A stretch of DNA of 64,000 nucleotides. Source: Pelagerythrobacter rhizovicinus (lineage in GTDB: Bacteria; Pseudomonadota; Alphaproteobacteria; Sphingomonadales; Sphingomonadaceae). Shown piece after piece: positions 19,477-27,489 of the stretch. The translations under genes and the position numbers were made by a program. Each line of letters opens with the position of its first letter. The first letter of the stretch is position 1. The DNA lies in NCBI RefSeq assembly GCF_004135625.1, contig NZ_SDPV01000001.1:990501-1054500 (forward strand), read 5' to 3'. The notes under the pieces were generated by a model. The model had not been told where the DNA came from and did no database searches. It was given only the letters and a program-made list of their open reading frames with translations.

Positions 19477-19831
19477 GGGCGCGTTATTGCTAAGTAATCA
19501 GCGAAACTAAGCCACGTCGTTGGCCGCCAGCGCGTAACAAACTGCGCCAGATTGGGGCGGTGAAGCACGAAGTTTGCCCTCCGACTTTATCTTTTGATGA
19601 ATTCGGCGCATGATGCCGTCCGGCGCACGCGATTTCGCGAGTGCGAGTCGCGTACGAGGGGCAAGTATCCGATTGGGCTTGGACCGGAGTTGATCGTCTT
19701 CTGCGACCCGGACGATCAGGCTTGGGGACAAGGCGGCGTCAACGTCGCGGGGGCGGGCTTTCGGGTCCGCCTCCATTCGTTGCGCCGGCGGTGGCAGAAC
19801 GGCCCGCCCCGTTCAGGAGCGGACCGTCGCT
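19477..19831. other. Intergenic stretch between convergent pyrG and the small heat-shock gene
   Basis: About 355 bases hold no gene I can support. Short open frames exist on both strands (for example minus strand 19507-19776), but none shows family features or a good ribosome binding site. A short hairpin with GGCGG/CCGCC arms lies at 19752-19771. No tRNA-like fold or other known RNA was recognised. Confidence 0.5.
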
Positions 19832-19855
19832 GCCGACGCCTCAGGCGGCGTCGGC
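19832..19855 (-). terminator. Hairpin spanning the stop codon of the small heat-shock gene
   Basis: GCCGACGCC and GGCGTCGGC form a 9-bp perfect stem around a 6-base loop, and the hsp20 stop codon lies in that loop. It would act as a transcript-end hairpin for the minus-strand gene. No T-run follows. Confidence 0.5.
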
Positions 19856-20326
19856 CTTGTCTTCGCCCGCGTCATCATCGTCGCGAACGACTTCGAGTGT
19901 CTTCTGGCCGTTCACGGCGATCTTCTTCGGCTTCATCGCTTCCGGCACTTCCCGGACCAGGTCGATCGCAAGCAGCCCGTCTTCGAGCCGGGCGTTCTCG
20001 ACGCGAACATAGTCGGCGAGTTCGAAGCGGCGCTCGAAACCGCGATTGGCGATGCCCATGTGGAGCATCTCACCCTCTTCGTCGGTCTCTTCGCGCTTCT
20101 TGCCCTGAACGACGAGCAGGTTCTGCTGTGCCGTGATATCGATGTCCGCCGGGCGGAAGCCGGCCACCGCGAGCACGATGCGATAGCTGTCTTCGCCGCG
20201 GCGCTCGATGTTGAACGGCGGGTAGTTGTCGCCGGTGTTGCTACGTGCCTGCCGTTCCAGCAGGTCGAACAAGCGATCAAAACCGACCGTTGAGCGGCGA
20301 TAGGGAGTGAAATCAAGACGGTTCAT
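19841..20326 (-). CDS. Small heat-shock protein (Hsp20/IbpA family)
   Basis: This 161-residue ATP-independent chaperone binds unfolding proteins in the cytosol. It starts MNRLDFTPYRRSTVGFDRLF, typical of alphaproteobacterial IbpA-like proteins. An alpha-crystallin domain (about residues 30-130) carries YPPFNIERRGEDSYRI, the AVAGFRPADIDI stretch and ANRGFERRFELADYV, and a charged acidic tail follows. The ATG at 20326 has a strong AGGAGGA ribosome binding site, and upstream in-frame starts fall within the leader. The leader looks like a ROSE-type thermometer, so heat induction at translation is likely. Confidence 0.94.
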   Translation of the reverse strand: MNRLDFTPYRRSTVGFDRLFDLLERQARSNTGDNYPPFNIERRGEDSYRIVLAVAGFRPADIDITAQQNLLVVQGKKREETDEEGEMLHMGIANRGFERRFELADYVRVENARLEDGLLAIDLVREVPEAMKPKKIAVNGQKTLEVVRDDDDAGEDKADAA

Positions 20327-20384
20327 CGAAACAAATCCTCCTATGAGCAATTTGATCACGTGCCAGGCCCACGCGAGGCGGCAC
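20327..20384 (-). promoter_or_regulatory. Putative ROSE-like RNA thermometer in the 5' leader of the small heat-shock gene
   Basis: In the sense (minus) strand the leader reads TTGCTCATAGGAGGA just before the start. UUGCU can pair with AGGA of the ribosome binding site, leaving one bulged G. This is the U(U/C)GCU signature of ROSE elements found upstream of alphaproteobacterial small heat-shock genes. A further imperfect hairpin (GTGCC/GGCAC outer stem, GCC/GGC inner stem) lies just upstream at 20360-20384, in keeping with the multi-hairpin layout. Assignment rests on the motif and gene context, not on a covariance-model search. Confidence 0.65.
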
Positions 20385-20498
20385 CCGGCGGTTTTCGGAA
20401 GGACGCATCCATTGCGGCATGCGCCTCCATTCGCCAGATAGGGAGCGGGTTTCACCGTTCAAGAGGGTTCCCTTGTGAGCGATAATCGAGGAATATCA

Positions 20499-20762
20499 AT
20501 GAGTACGTCCAAGGTCGACATCTACACCAAGTTCGGATGCGGGTACTGTTTCCGTGCCAAGCGCCTGCTCGGCCAGAAGAATGTCGACTACACCGAACAT
20601 GACATCACGCTGGGCGGTCCGGGGCGGGACGAGATGCTGAAGCGAGCGCCCGGCGCGCGCACGGTGCCGCAGATCTTCATCGGCGATACGCATGTCGGTG
20701 GATCGGACGAACTTCATGCGCTCGAGCGCGAGGGCAAGCTGGACGCGCTGCTCGGCGGATGA
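20499..20762 (+). CDS. grxC: Glutaredoxin 3
   Basis: This 87-residue thioredoxin-fold protein reduces disulfides with glutathione. The redox motif is Cys14-Gly-Tyr-Cys17, a small change from the usual CPYC. The TVPQIFIGDTHVGGSDEL segment supplies the cis-proline and glutathione-binding site. The ATG at 20499 is preferred to one at 20475 because it puts the first beta strand at the N-terminus. It overlaps the downstream nitrilase-family gene by 4 bases (ATGA), suggesting coupled expression. Confidence 0.94.
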   Translation: MSTSKVDIYTKFGCGYCFRAKRLLGQKNVDYTEHDITLGGPGRDEMLKRAPGARTVPQIFIGDTHVGGSDELHALEREGKLDALLGG

Positions 20763-21574
20763 CCCGTGTGGCGGTTCTCCAGATGCGGTCGGGGGTCGGC
20801 CCGGCGCAAAACGCCGCGACGATCGTAGAGGCGGTCGAACGCGCGGCCGGTGAGGGCGCGGCGATGCTGTTCACGCCCGAGATGTCGGGCCTGCTCGATC
20901 GCGACCGCACCCGTGCAGGACCGAAGATCATGCATGAGGCGAACGATCGCGTGCTGAGCGCCGTCCGCGATGCCGCGGCACGGGAAGGATTGTGGATCGC
21001 TCTCGGCTCGCTCGCGATCGATCTCGGTGACGGCAAGTGGGCGAATCGCAGCTACCTGATCGACTCCAGCGGGAATGTCGCCACACGCTACGACAAGATG
21101 CATATGTTCGATGTCGATCTCGCAAACGGCGAGAGCTGGCGCGAATCGAATGCCTACCGCGCTGGGGAGGAGATCGTGACGGCCCAGACCCCGCTCGGCC
21201 GTCTCGGTCTCACCATCTGCTACGATCTGCGCTTTCCCGCGCTGTTCGAGGCGCTCGGTAACCGCCAATGCGACGCCATCGCCATCCCCGCCGCCTTTAC
21301 CGTTCCGACGGGCGAGGCGCACTGGCACGTTCTGCAGCGCGCGCGCGCGATCGAGGCGAGCGCTTACGTGATCGCCGCCGCCCAGGTCGGCACTCACGAG
21401 GATGGTCGGCGAACCTACGGGCACAGCCTCGTGGCCGATCCCTGGGGCGAGGTCCTGCTCGACATGGGCGGCGAAGCGCCGGGGCTTGGCTTCGCGGAGA
21501 TCATCGCTGAACGCATCGCCGAAGTCCGCCGGCAGGTCCCGAGCCTTGCCAATCGTCGCAAGATGCCCGACTAG
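20759..21574 (+). CDS. Carbon-nitrogen hydrolase (nitrilase family, Nit1-like amidase)
   Basis: This 271-residue enzyme has the catalytic triad of the nitrilase superfamily: Glu41 (FTPE), Lys113 (YDKMHMFD) and Cys154 (ICYDLRFP). The YDKMHMFDVD segment and the overall length resemble the Nit1/NitFhit branch, whose members hydrolyse deaminated glutathione. Coupling to glutaredoxin by an ATGA overlap fits a role in glutathione housekeeping, but the substrate is inferred. It is cytosolic, with no signal peptide. Confidence 0.9.
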   Translation: MTRVAVLQMRSGVGPAQNAATIVEAVERAAGEGAAMLFTPEMSGLLDRDRTRAGPKIMHEANDRVLSAVRDAAAREGLWIALGSLAIDLGDGKWANRSYLIDSSGNVATRYDKMHMFDVDLANGESWRESNAYRAGEEIVTAQTPLGRLGLTICYDLRFPALFEALGNRQCDAIAIPAAFTVPTGEAHWHVLQRARAIEASAYVIAAAQVGTHEDGRRTYGHSLVADPWGEVLLDMGGEAPGLGFAEIIAERIAEVRRQVPSLANRRKMPD

Positions 21575-21584
21575 CGCGCCCGCA

Positions 21585-22046
21585 ATGATCGTGTTCGACC
21601 TCTCCTGCGCCGAAGGGCACCGTTTCGAAGGCTGGTTCGGCTCATCCGACGACTTCGCCGGCCAGCAGGCGCGCGGGCTCGTCACCTGTCCGCAGTGCGG
21701 TTCGGCCGAGATCGTCAAGGCGCCGATGGCGCCGGCGGTCGGGGCCAAAGGCAATCAGCGGGCTGCGGTGAGCCAGTCGAGGAAGCCGATGAGCGGCGGC
21801 AAGATTCCGGCCGAAGTGCGCAAGGCGATGGAAGCGCTCGCCAAAGCCCAGGCCAAAGCGCTCGAGAACAGCCGCTGGGTGGGCGACGACTTCGCCGAAG
21901 AATCGCGCGCAATGCACTATGGCGAGAAGGATCTTGAAGCGATCCACGGAAAGGCGACGCTGAACGAGGCGAAGGAGTTGCTCGAGGAAGGTATCTCGCT
22001 CGCCCCGTTACCGTTTCCCGTCGCGGAGCCCGACGAGCTTAACTGA
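21585..22046 (+). CDS. DUF1178 family protein
   Basis: This 153-residue protein begins MIVFDLSCAEGHRFEGWF and has a second Cys pair in VTCPQCGSAEIVKAPM, probably a small zinc-binding N-terminal knuckle. A helical segment with KIPAEVRKAMEAL and the motif NSRWVGDDFAEESRAMHYGE follow, all typical of DUF1178. Function is unknown. It follows the nitrilase-family gene after 10 bases, in what looks like a three-gene operon with grxC, a grouping often seen in alphaproteobacteria. Confidence 0.9.
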   Translation: MIVFDLSCAEGHRFEGWFGSSDDFAGQQARGLVTCPQCGSAEIVKAPMAPAVGAKGNQRAAVSQSRKPMSGGKIPAEVRKAMEALAKAQAKALENSRWVGDDFAEESRAMHYGEKDLEAIHGKATLNEAKELLEEGISLAPLPFPVAEPDELN

Positions 22047-22267
22047 AATCGCTGCGGGGTGAGGCTGCGGCGCGACTTTTCGCCTGGCGCGGTATCAAAC
22101 GCGTTCTTGAGGGCCCGAGGGATCCTGCCTGGACGAATTGTCGTCGTCAGGTAGTTGCGACCCTCCAAAATGGTTCGCGGGGACCATATTTGACCTCTGT
22201 CCATAACCTAGCCATGGCCTGGCCCCCGCGAATGTCGGGCAGAGAACAAGGGGATTTTCCTACGAAG

Positions 22268-22525
22268 TTGAGAACTGCAACCATGGTCGCATCCGCATTC
22301 GCCTTCTCGTTGCTCAGGGCTTGTGCCGAGAGCGAGGAAGAGGCTGCTGGAGACCTTGCCGAACAGCAAATGGAATCGCAGGAGGACGTTCTGGAAGAGG
22401 AGGCCGACCTCGCCGAGGCGCAGGGCGATGAGGCACAGGAAGAGGTTCTCGACGAGCAGGCCGACGCCATGGGCGACGCCGCTGACGAGGCCGAAGAGGC
22501 GACCGAGGATCAGGTTGCGCAGTAA
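22268..22525 (+). CDS. Small acidic lipoprotein candidate
   Basis: The frame gives about 85 residues from a TTG at 22268 (ATG alternative at 22283). A short hydrophobic signal ends in LRAC, a plausible lipobox. The rest is very rich in Glu, Asp, Ala and Gln with a heptad-like pattern, so a highly acidic helix or coiled coil is expected at the membrane surface. No family is recognised. The start is uncertain because neither candidate has a well-spaced ribosome binding site. Two hairpins follow the stop, consistent with a separate transcript. Confidence 0.6.
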   Translation: MRTATMVASAFAFSLLRACAESEEEAAGDLAEQQMESQEDVLEEEADLAEAQGDEAQEEVLDEQADAMGDAADEAEEATEDQVAQ

Positions 22526-22535
22526 GAGCGCATAG

Positions 22536-22564
22536 CGGCCAGCGCTGGTCTTTCCCGCTGGCCG
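22536..22564 (+). terminator. Terminator-like hairpin after the acidic lipoprotein gene
   Basis: CGGCCAGC and GCTGGCCG form an 8-bp perfect stem 10 bases after the stop codon. It is followed by AAAA rather than a T-run. Confidence 0.5.
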
Positions 22565-22569
22565 AAAAG

Positions 22570-22603
22570 GAGGCGGCGTCCAGCGTTCAGCGGGCGCCGC
22601 CTC
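22570..22603. terminator. Second hairpin between the convergent lipoprotein and MFS genes
   Basis: GAGGCGGCG and CGCCGCCTC form a 9-bp perfect stem, followed by TTACTT on the plus strand and preceded by TTTT on the minus strand, so it could stop transcription in either direction. Confidence 0.55.
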
Positions 22604-22715
22604 TTACTTCGGGATGCTCGCTAGATACGGGCCGCCCATGTCTGGGCGGGCTGCAGTGGCAGCGGCGAGTGCCGAGAGTGCAGGGCCGGACCATCAAGGC
22701 CACCCGCCAGTGCCG

Positions 22716-23942
22716 CTAAGTGGATTCTCGTCGGCGTACTAGCGATGCCGCGAATGCAAGGGCCGCGCAGCCCATCAGGCACCAGATCCCCATCCAGATC
22801 ATTTGGCGTGGCAGATCGATGCCGGCGTCGATAAGTGCGCCGGTAATTCCTGGGCCAAGCGCCGTTGCCAGGACCATGGCCGAGACGGTGATCGCCCGTA
22901 TCCCTCCCAGGTTGGCGGTGCCGTAGACTTCGGGCCAAAGAGCGCCGAGCAGCGTCTGGGTGAATCCGTTGCTTACCCCCAGCAACAGCATGAAGAGGTA
23001 AATGCCCCAGGCCGGCGTGACGAGCCCGCCGGTCACGGAGGCGAGCGCCAGTGGCAGGAGGAAGAAGGGCAGGATGCGAAGCGCGCCGAACCGATCGATC
23101 AGATAGCCGCAGAGGAAGCCAAAAAGCACAGTTGTCGCCGCCATCACGGGAAACGCCGAGGCAAACACGAGCGAGTCATATCCGCGAAGTTCGACGAGGT
23201 GGCCCTGGTGGAAGAAGATGGTCGTGCCGATGAACGGCGGGGCAAGCGTGCCGGCGAGCAGAATGTAGAGAACAGGATCCCCCATCACCTCGGCACGGGT
23301 CCAGGCTCTTGCCGTGCGGGCCTGTGGCTGAACCGTTCGTGTCGCGGCCGGCACCCGTTCGACTCGCAGGAGCGCAGTCAGAACCGGCCAGGCGACAAGC
23401 GCCAGCAGCAGCGCCGAAGCGAGCCACATCTGACGCCATCCGGCCATTTCTGCGATCCATACGGCGACCACAGGCAGGATCGCGTTCCCAACCTGGAAGC
23501 CCGGGGTTACGAGGGCCATCGCGCGGCCGCGGTTGGCCTCGAACCATCTGCCGACTTCCGTGAAAGCGATCTCGGTCATCATTCCCTGGCCGAACAGGCG
23601 CAGCAGGAAGATCGCGACGGTAAGGCCAACGAGCCCCTGGACCGTACCGATCAGTATGCAGGCAAACGCCAAAGCTGGGATCGTGAATCCAGCCACCTTC
23701 CGACCGGACATAATGTCGAGCGTTCTTCCGAGCCATGGCAGACTCGCTGCACTTAGCAACGTTGCGATCATGTAGATGCCGCCGAACCCACCCGCCGTCA
23801 GGTCAAAAGACCTGCGCAGGTCATTTCCGAACAGGCCGATGAAGAAAGTTTGGCCGAAGGAAGAGAACAGCGTCAGCAGGAAACCGGCGGTCAGCCAGCG
23901 GCCGTTCTCACGCACGAAGGCAAGCTCGGTTCGCATGGGCAT
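22716..23942 (-). CDS. Major facilitator superfamily transporter
   Basis: This 408-residue inner-membrane protein has about 12 hydrophobic segments in two six-helix halves. A charged loop follows helix 2 (GRTLDIMSGRKVAG, an MFS motif A-like segment), and a basic, Arg-rich central loop lies near residues 195-220. The sequence resembles MFS_1 anion/organic-acid type carriers, but the substrate cannot be deduced. The ATG at 23942 is preferred; a TTG at 23981 would add 13 residues but has no ribosome binding site. No pathway gene is adjacent. Confidence 0.88.
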   Translation of the reverse strand: MPMRTELAFVRENGRWLTAGFLLTLFSSFGQTFFIGLFGNDLRRSFDLTAGGFGGIYMIATLLSAASLPWLGRTLDIMSGRKVAGFTIPALAFACILIGTVQGLVGLTVAIFLLRLFGQGMMTEIAFTEVGRWFEANRGRAMALVTPGFQVGNAILPVVAVWIAEMAGWRQMWLASALLLALVAWPVLTALLRVERVPAATRTVQPQARTARAWTRAEVMGDPVLYILLAGTLAPPFIGTTIFFHQGHLVELRGYDSLVFASAFPVMAATTVLFGFLCGYLIDRFGALRILPFFLLPLALASVTGGLVTPAWGIYLFMLLLGVSNGFTQTLLGALWPEVYGTANLGGIRAITVSAMVLATALGPGITGALIDAGIDLPRQMIWMGIWCLMGCAALAFAASLVRRREST

Positions 23943-24257
23943 CGCGGCGCTTTTGACCGATCGGGGCGGGAATTGAAACAAGGAGCTCGAACGGTGCCCT
24001 CGCGGAGACGATGAGCGGGAGAACGGAGCAGGGGGAACAAGGCCGGCGGACCGACGGGTGTTCGCAGTTGCAATATAGCCGCTGCTAGCTTAGGGCCCGC
24101 CGCATCCGCTGGACCCGGCTTGTTCCGGGTGGCTCGGCCCGGCGCCTATCCCCGGGACAACTTGAAGCATCTCGGCGTTCTGCCACTCGCAATGTGAGCC
24201 CGCCTCGTTTGCGAGCGTGTGTCGCGGTCGTGCTGCAGCATTTTCAGGTCCTTCCGA
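23943..24257. other. Divergent intergenic region between the MFS and SulP genes
   Basis: About 315 bases hold no supported gene. A 6-bp ACCCGG/CCGGGT hairpin lies at 24113-24130, and an AT-richer patch around 24070-24080 (GCAATATAG) could hold a minus-strand -10 element. Open frames crossing it are shadows of the SulP gene. Promoters for both flanking genes should lie here, but none is strong enough to name. Confidence 0.45.
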
Positions 24258-25742
24258 ATGCCCACATTTGCCTCGCTTAAACGCGAATGGCTCAGCAACC
24301 CGCGTGGCGACATCCTCGCAGGGATCGTCGTCGCGCTGGCGCTGATTCCCGAAGCGATCGGCTTTTCGATCATCGCGGGCGTCGACCCGCGCGTGGGACT
24401 CTACGCCTCGTTTTCCATCGCGGTGATCATTTCGCTGGTCGGGGGCCGTCCCGGCATGATCTCGGCGGCGACCGCGGCAATCGCCGTGCTCGTCCTGCCT
24501 CTCGTGCGCGACCACGGCGTCGAGTACCTGTTCGCCGCCACGATCCTGATGGGCGTGCTTCAGGCGATCGCGGGATTTCTGCGCCTCAACCTGCTGATGC
24601 AGTATGTGTCACGCTCGGTGATCACCGGGTTCGTCAACGCGCTCGCTATCCTGATCTTCATGGCGCAGCTGCCCGAGCTCACCGGCGTTCCGATGCTGAC
24701 TTATGTCCTTGTCGCTGCAGGACTGGCGGTCATTTATCTGTTCCCGCGGCTTACCAAGGCTGTTCCGTCGCCGCTGGTTGCCATCGTCGTCCTGACGATC
24801 ATCGCCTACTATGCCGGTTTCGACGTTCGCACGGTCGGCGATATGGGCGAGTTGCCGGCGGCGCTGCCGAGCTTCCTCATCCCCGACGTACCGTTCACGC
24901 TTGAGACGCTGGAAATCATCTTCCCCTATTCGGCGACGATGGCCGCTGTCGGCCTGCTCGAATCGATGCTGACGGCGCAGATCGTCGACGATCTGACCGA
25001 CACGCCTTCGGACAAGCAGCGCGAGATGAAGGGCCAGGGCGTCGCCAACTTCGTCACCGGGTTCTTCGGCGGCATGGGCGGCTGCGCCATGATCGGCCAA
25101 TCGGTGATCAATGTGAAATCGGGTGGCTCGACGCGGTTGTCGACCCTCGTATCGGGCGTCTTCCTTCTGTTCCTGCTGCTGGTACTTGGTCCCGTCGTGG
25201 CAATCATCCCGATGGCCGCGCTGGTGGCGGTGATGATCATGGTTTCGATCGGCACATTCTCGTGGCGCTCGATCCGCGACATCCGTCACCATCCATGGCA
25301 TTCCTCGGTGGTCATGGTCGCGACGGTGGCGATCACCGTGTGGACACACGATCTTGCCCAGGGCGTCCTGACCGGAGTGATCCTCTCGGGCCTGTTCTTC
25401 GCCAGCAAGGTCAAACGGCTGTTCACAGTCGAAAGCGAGCTCTCGACCGACGGCCGTAGCCGCACTTATCGCATCACCGGTCAGGTCTTCTTCGCCTCGT
25501 CCGAACGGTTCGTAGAAGCGTTCGATTTCAAGGAAGTGATCGATCATGTCGTGATTGACGTGTCACGAGCGCATTTCTGGGACATCTCTGCAGTCGGTAC
25601 CCTCGACAAGGCGATTCTTAAGTTCCGCCGCGAAGGCACCGCCGTCGAAGTGATCGGCCTCAACGAGGCAAGCGCTTCGATGGTCGATCGCTTCGCCGTC
25701 CACGACAAGCCGGGCGCCGACACTGCGCTCGGCGGTCACTGA
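24258..25742 (+). CDS. SulP family anion transporter with STAS domain
   Basis: This 494-residue inner-membrane protein has a SulP core of about 10-12 helices, starting with the family segment [22 protein letters not shown] hydrophobic run follows, and [19 protein letters not shown] is the conserved SulP motif (about residue 270). A C-terminal cytosolic STAS domain spans about residues 405-490. SulP proteins carry sulfate, bicarbonate or dicarboxylates; the substrate is not deducible. The ATG at 24258 gives the family N-terminus. The universal stress protein gene follows after 14 bases. Confidence 0.92.
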   Translation: MPTFASLKREWLSNPRGDILAGIVVALALIPEAIGFSIIAGVDPRVGLYASFSIAVIISLVGGRPGMISAATAAIAVLVLPLVRDHGVEYLFAATILMGVLQAIAGFLRLNLLMQYVSRSVITGFVNALAILIFMAQLPELTGVPMLTYVLVAAGLAVIYLFPRLTKAVPSPLVAIVVLTIIAYYAGFDVRTVGDMGELPAALPSFLIPDVPFTLETLEIIFPYSATMAAVGLLESMLTAQIVDDLTDTPSDKQREMKGQGVANFVTGFFGGMGGCAMIGQSVINVKSGGSTRLSTLVSGVFLLFLLLVLGPVVAIIPMAALVAVMIMVSIGTFSWRSIRDIRHHPWHSSVVMVATVAITVWTHDLAQGVLTGVILSGLFFASKVKRLFTVESELSTDGRSRTYRITGQVFFASSERFVEAFDFKEVIDHVVIDVSRAHFWDISAVGTLDKAILKFRREGTAVEVIGLNEASASMVDRFAVHDKPGADTALGGH

Positions 25743-25756
25743 GAGGAGACTAGATC

Positions 25757-26608
25757 ATGCAGCACATCCTCGCCTGCATCGATGCCTCGGCCTATGCCAA
25801 CAGCGTCTGCGACCTCGCAGCTTGGGCCTCCAGGCGACTCCAGCTCCCGGTCGAGCTTCTCCATGTCGTCCAGCGGCGCGATGCAGTCGCCGCACGCCGC
25901 GATCTGTCGGGGGCGATCGGCCTGGGCGTGAAGACCAATCTGATGGAAGAGCTGGTCCAGTTGGAGGAGAGCGACGCCAAGCTTCAGGTCGAGCGAGGGC
26001 GCGTGCTGCTCGCGGCTGGCGAGCAGCGGCTGCAGGAAAGTGGTGCCGTCCAGGTACGCACGCTCCACCGGCACGGCGGCATCGTCGAGACAATCCTCGA
26101 ACGCGAGGCGGACGCGCGCGTCGTGGTTATCGGAAAGCGCGGTGCCGGCCACGAGTTCGCCAGCGACCATATCGGCTCCAAGATCGAGCGCGTGGTGCGT
26201 GCCAGTGATCGCCCGATTCTGATCGCATCGCGAGCGGTGGAAGAGCCGCGCGAGATCGTCTTCGCCTACGACGCGAGCGAAGCGGCGAACCGCGCTCTCG
26301 AGCGCCTGCGCAATTCTCCCCTGTTCAACGGGTTGCCGGTCCACATCGTCATGGCCGATGCCGACAATGCGGCACATCGGCAAAGGCTCGACGAGGCCGC
26401 TGGACAGCTGGAGGGTAGCCGTGAAGTCCGCACCACGCTCCAGGGCGGGAAGCCCGAGGCGGTCATCGCCGACATCGTGGCGCGGACTCCTGGTGCGATG
26501 CTGATGATGGGCGCGTATGGTCATTCACCGCTGCGCACGCTGATCGTCGGCAGTACCACTACGACGATGATCCGGACGGTGCACGTGCCGGTGCTGCTGG
26601 TCCGGTAG
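25757..26608 (+). CDS. Universal stress protein with two Usp domains
   Basis: This 283-residue cytosolic protein is a tandem of two UspA-like domains (about residues 1-145 and 150-283). Each half begins with a beta strand (HILACIDAS; EIVFAYDASEAANRAL). The second ends in the nucleotide-binding motif MMGAYGHSPLRTLIVGSTT, a G-x(2)-G-x(9)-G-S/T pattern; the first has the related VIGKRGAGHEF segment. ATP binding is therefore more credible in the second half. It has a GAGAGGAGA ribosome binding site and appears co-transcribed with the SulP gene. Confidence 0.93.
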   Translation: MQHILACIDASAYANSVCDLAAWASRRLQLPVELLHVVQRRDAVAARRDLSGAIGLGVKTNLMEELVQLEESDAKLQVERGRVLLAAGEQRLQESGAVQVRTLHRHGGIVETILEREADARVVVIGKRGAGHEFASDHIGSKIERVVRASDRPILIASRAVEEPREIVFAYDASEAANRALERLRNSPLFNGLPVHIVMADADNAAHRQRLDEAAGQLEGSREVRTTLQGGKPEAVIADIVARTPGAMLMMGAYGHSPLRTLIVGSTTTTMIRTVHVPVLLVR

Positions 26609-26731
26609 GTACCCTTCGATCTCGCAATGTCGTTTCGACGCGTGGTTCGCCGCGCGAGGCGTTGGCCGAGCAGGATCGTTTAGCTGAAGCCGGTCGGGCG
26701 GAAAGCGCAAACTTCCGTGCTTTCAAGATCG

Positions 26732-26808
26732 TGGTGCGCCCGACAGGATTCGAACCTGTGGCCCCCAGATTAGGAATCTGGTGCTCTATCCGACTGAGCT
26801 ACGGGCGC
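26732..26808 (-). tRNA. tRNA-Arg (anticodon CCT)
   Basis: The minus strand folds as a complete 77-base tRNA. The acceptor stem is GCGCCCG/CGGGCGC, the D stem GCTC/GAGC, the anticodon stem CCAGA/TCTGG with loop TTCCTAA, and the T arm ACAGG-TTCGAAT-CCTGT. It has discriminator A and an encoded CCA. Anticodon CCT reads the rare arginine codon AGG. No integrase or attachment-site repeat is seen nearby. Confidence 0.97.
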
Positions 26809-26896
26809 CCCGCAGCGCGCTTTAGGGTCGCGGGCGCGGTGCTGCAAGAACTACGCGGAAGCTGGCTCAGGCACGGGCGAGACCAACGCCGCGGTG

Positions 26897-27472
26897 TCAG
26901 CCCTTGGCGGCGTGTTCGGCGCGGGCGATCTCGTGGAGCCAGTCGGCGTGGCGAGGCGCCTTCTTGGTCTGCGACCATTCCTCCAGCATCGGCATCGCGA
27001 CCCGCTTGAGCTCGGCATACTGTTCGTCGGTGCCTATATCGGCCGCGAGTTCGACGCGGTGGCCGTTGGGATCGAAGAAGTAGATCGATTTGAAGATGCC
27101 GTGATGCGTCGGGCCGAGCACGTCGATGTCGAGGCTTTCGATGTGCTTCTTCGCCGCCAGAAGCTCGTCCTCCGAACCGACCCGGAAGGCGAGGTGTTGG
27201 ACCCAGGCTGGCGTGTTCTCGTCGCGTCCCATGTCCTTCTGCTGGGGCAGTTCGAAGAACGCGAGCACGTTGCCGTTACCCGCATCGAGGAACACGTGCA
27301 TGTAGGGATCGTACTCGCCGGTCGACGGCACATGATCTTCGGAGAAGGCGCTGACATACTCCATGCCCAGCACCTTCTCGTACCACTCGACCGTCTCCTT
27401 GGCATCCTTGCAGCGGTAGGCGGCGTGGTGGACCCCGCCGAGCTTGATCGGGTGCATTGCCTGTTCGGTCAT
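26897..27472 (-). CDS. VOC (glyoxalase/dioxygenase superfamily) protein linked to hppD
   Basis: This 191-residue protein consists of paired beta-alpha-beta-beta-beta VOC modules. The first module begins GGVHHAAYRCKDAKETVEWYEKVLG, and the second holds PAWVQHLAFRVGSEDEL and IYFFDPNGHRVELA. Candidate metal ligands are a His in the VHHAAY strand, the His in VQHLAF and the Glu in RVELA. It follows hppD by 17 bases, so a role near tyrosine or homogentisate metabolism is plausible, but the reaction is unknown. The ATG at 27472 has an AAGGAAG ribosome binding site; a GTG at 27493 would overlap the hppD stop (GTGA). Confidence 0.88.
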   Translation of the reverse strand: MTEQAMHPIKLGGVHHAAYRCKDAKETVEWYEKVLGMEYVSAFSEDHVPSTGEYDPYMHVFLDAGNGNVLAFFELPQQKDMGRDENTPAWVQHLAFRVGSEDELLAAKKHIESLDIDVLGPTHHGIFKSIYFFDPNGHRVELAADIGTDEQYAELKRVAMPMLEEWSQTKKAPRHADWLHEIARAEHAAKG

Positions 27473-27489
27473 CGCCGCTTCCTTCGGTT

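Noticed and set aside
19507-19776. 89-codon minus-strand frame after pyrG
   Set aside because: No family feature, no good ribosome binding site, and no coding partner; GC-rich DNA gives many such frames.
19594-20136. 180-codon plus-strand frame overlapping the small heat-shock gene
   Set aside because: Arg-rich, low-complexity translation and antisense to the alpha-crystallin domain.
24090-24515. 141-codon minus-strand frame upstream of the SulP gene
   Set aside because: It is His/Arg/Asp-rich, typical of an antisense shadow, and overlaps the well-supported SulP coding sequence.
26732-26808. tRNA-Arg as the edge of an integrated element
   Set aside because: No integrase, phage gene or repeat of the tRNA 3' end is seen on either side; neighbours are ordinary chromosomal genes.
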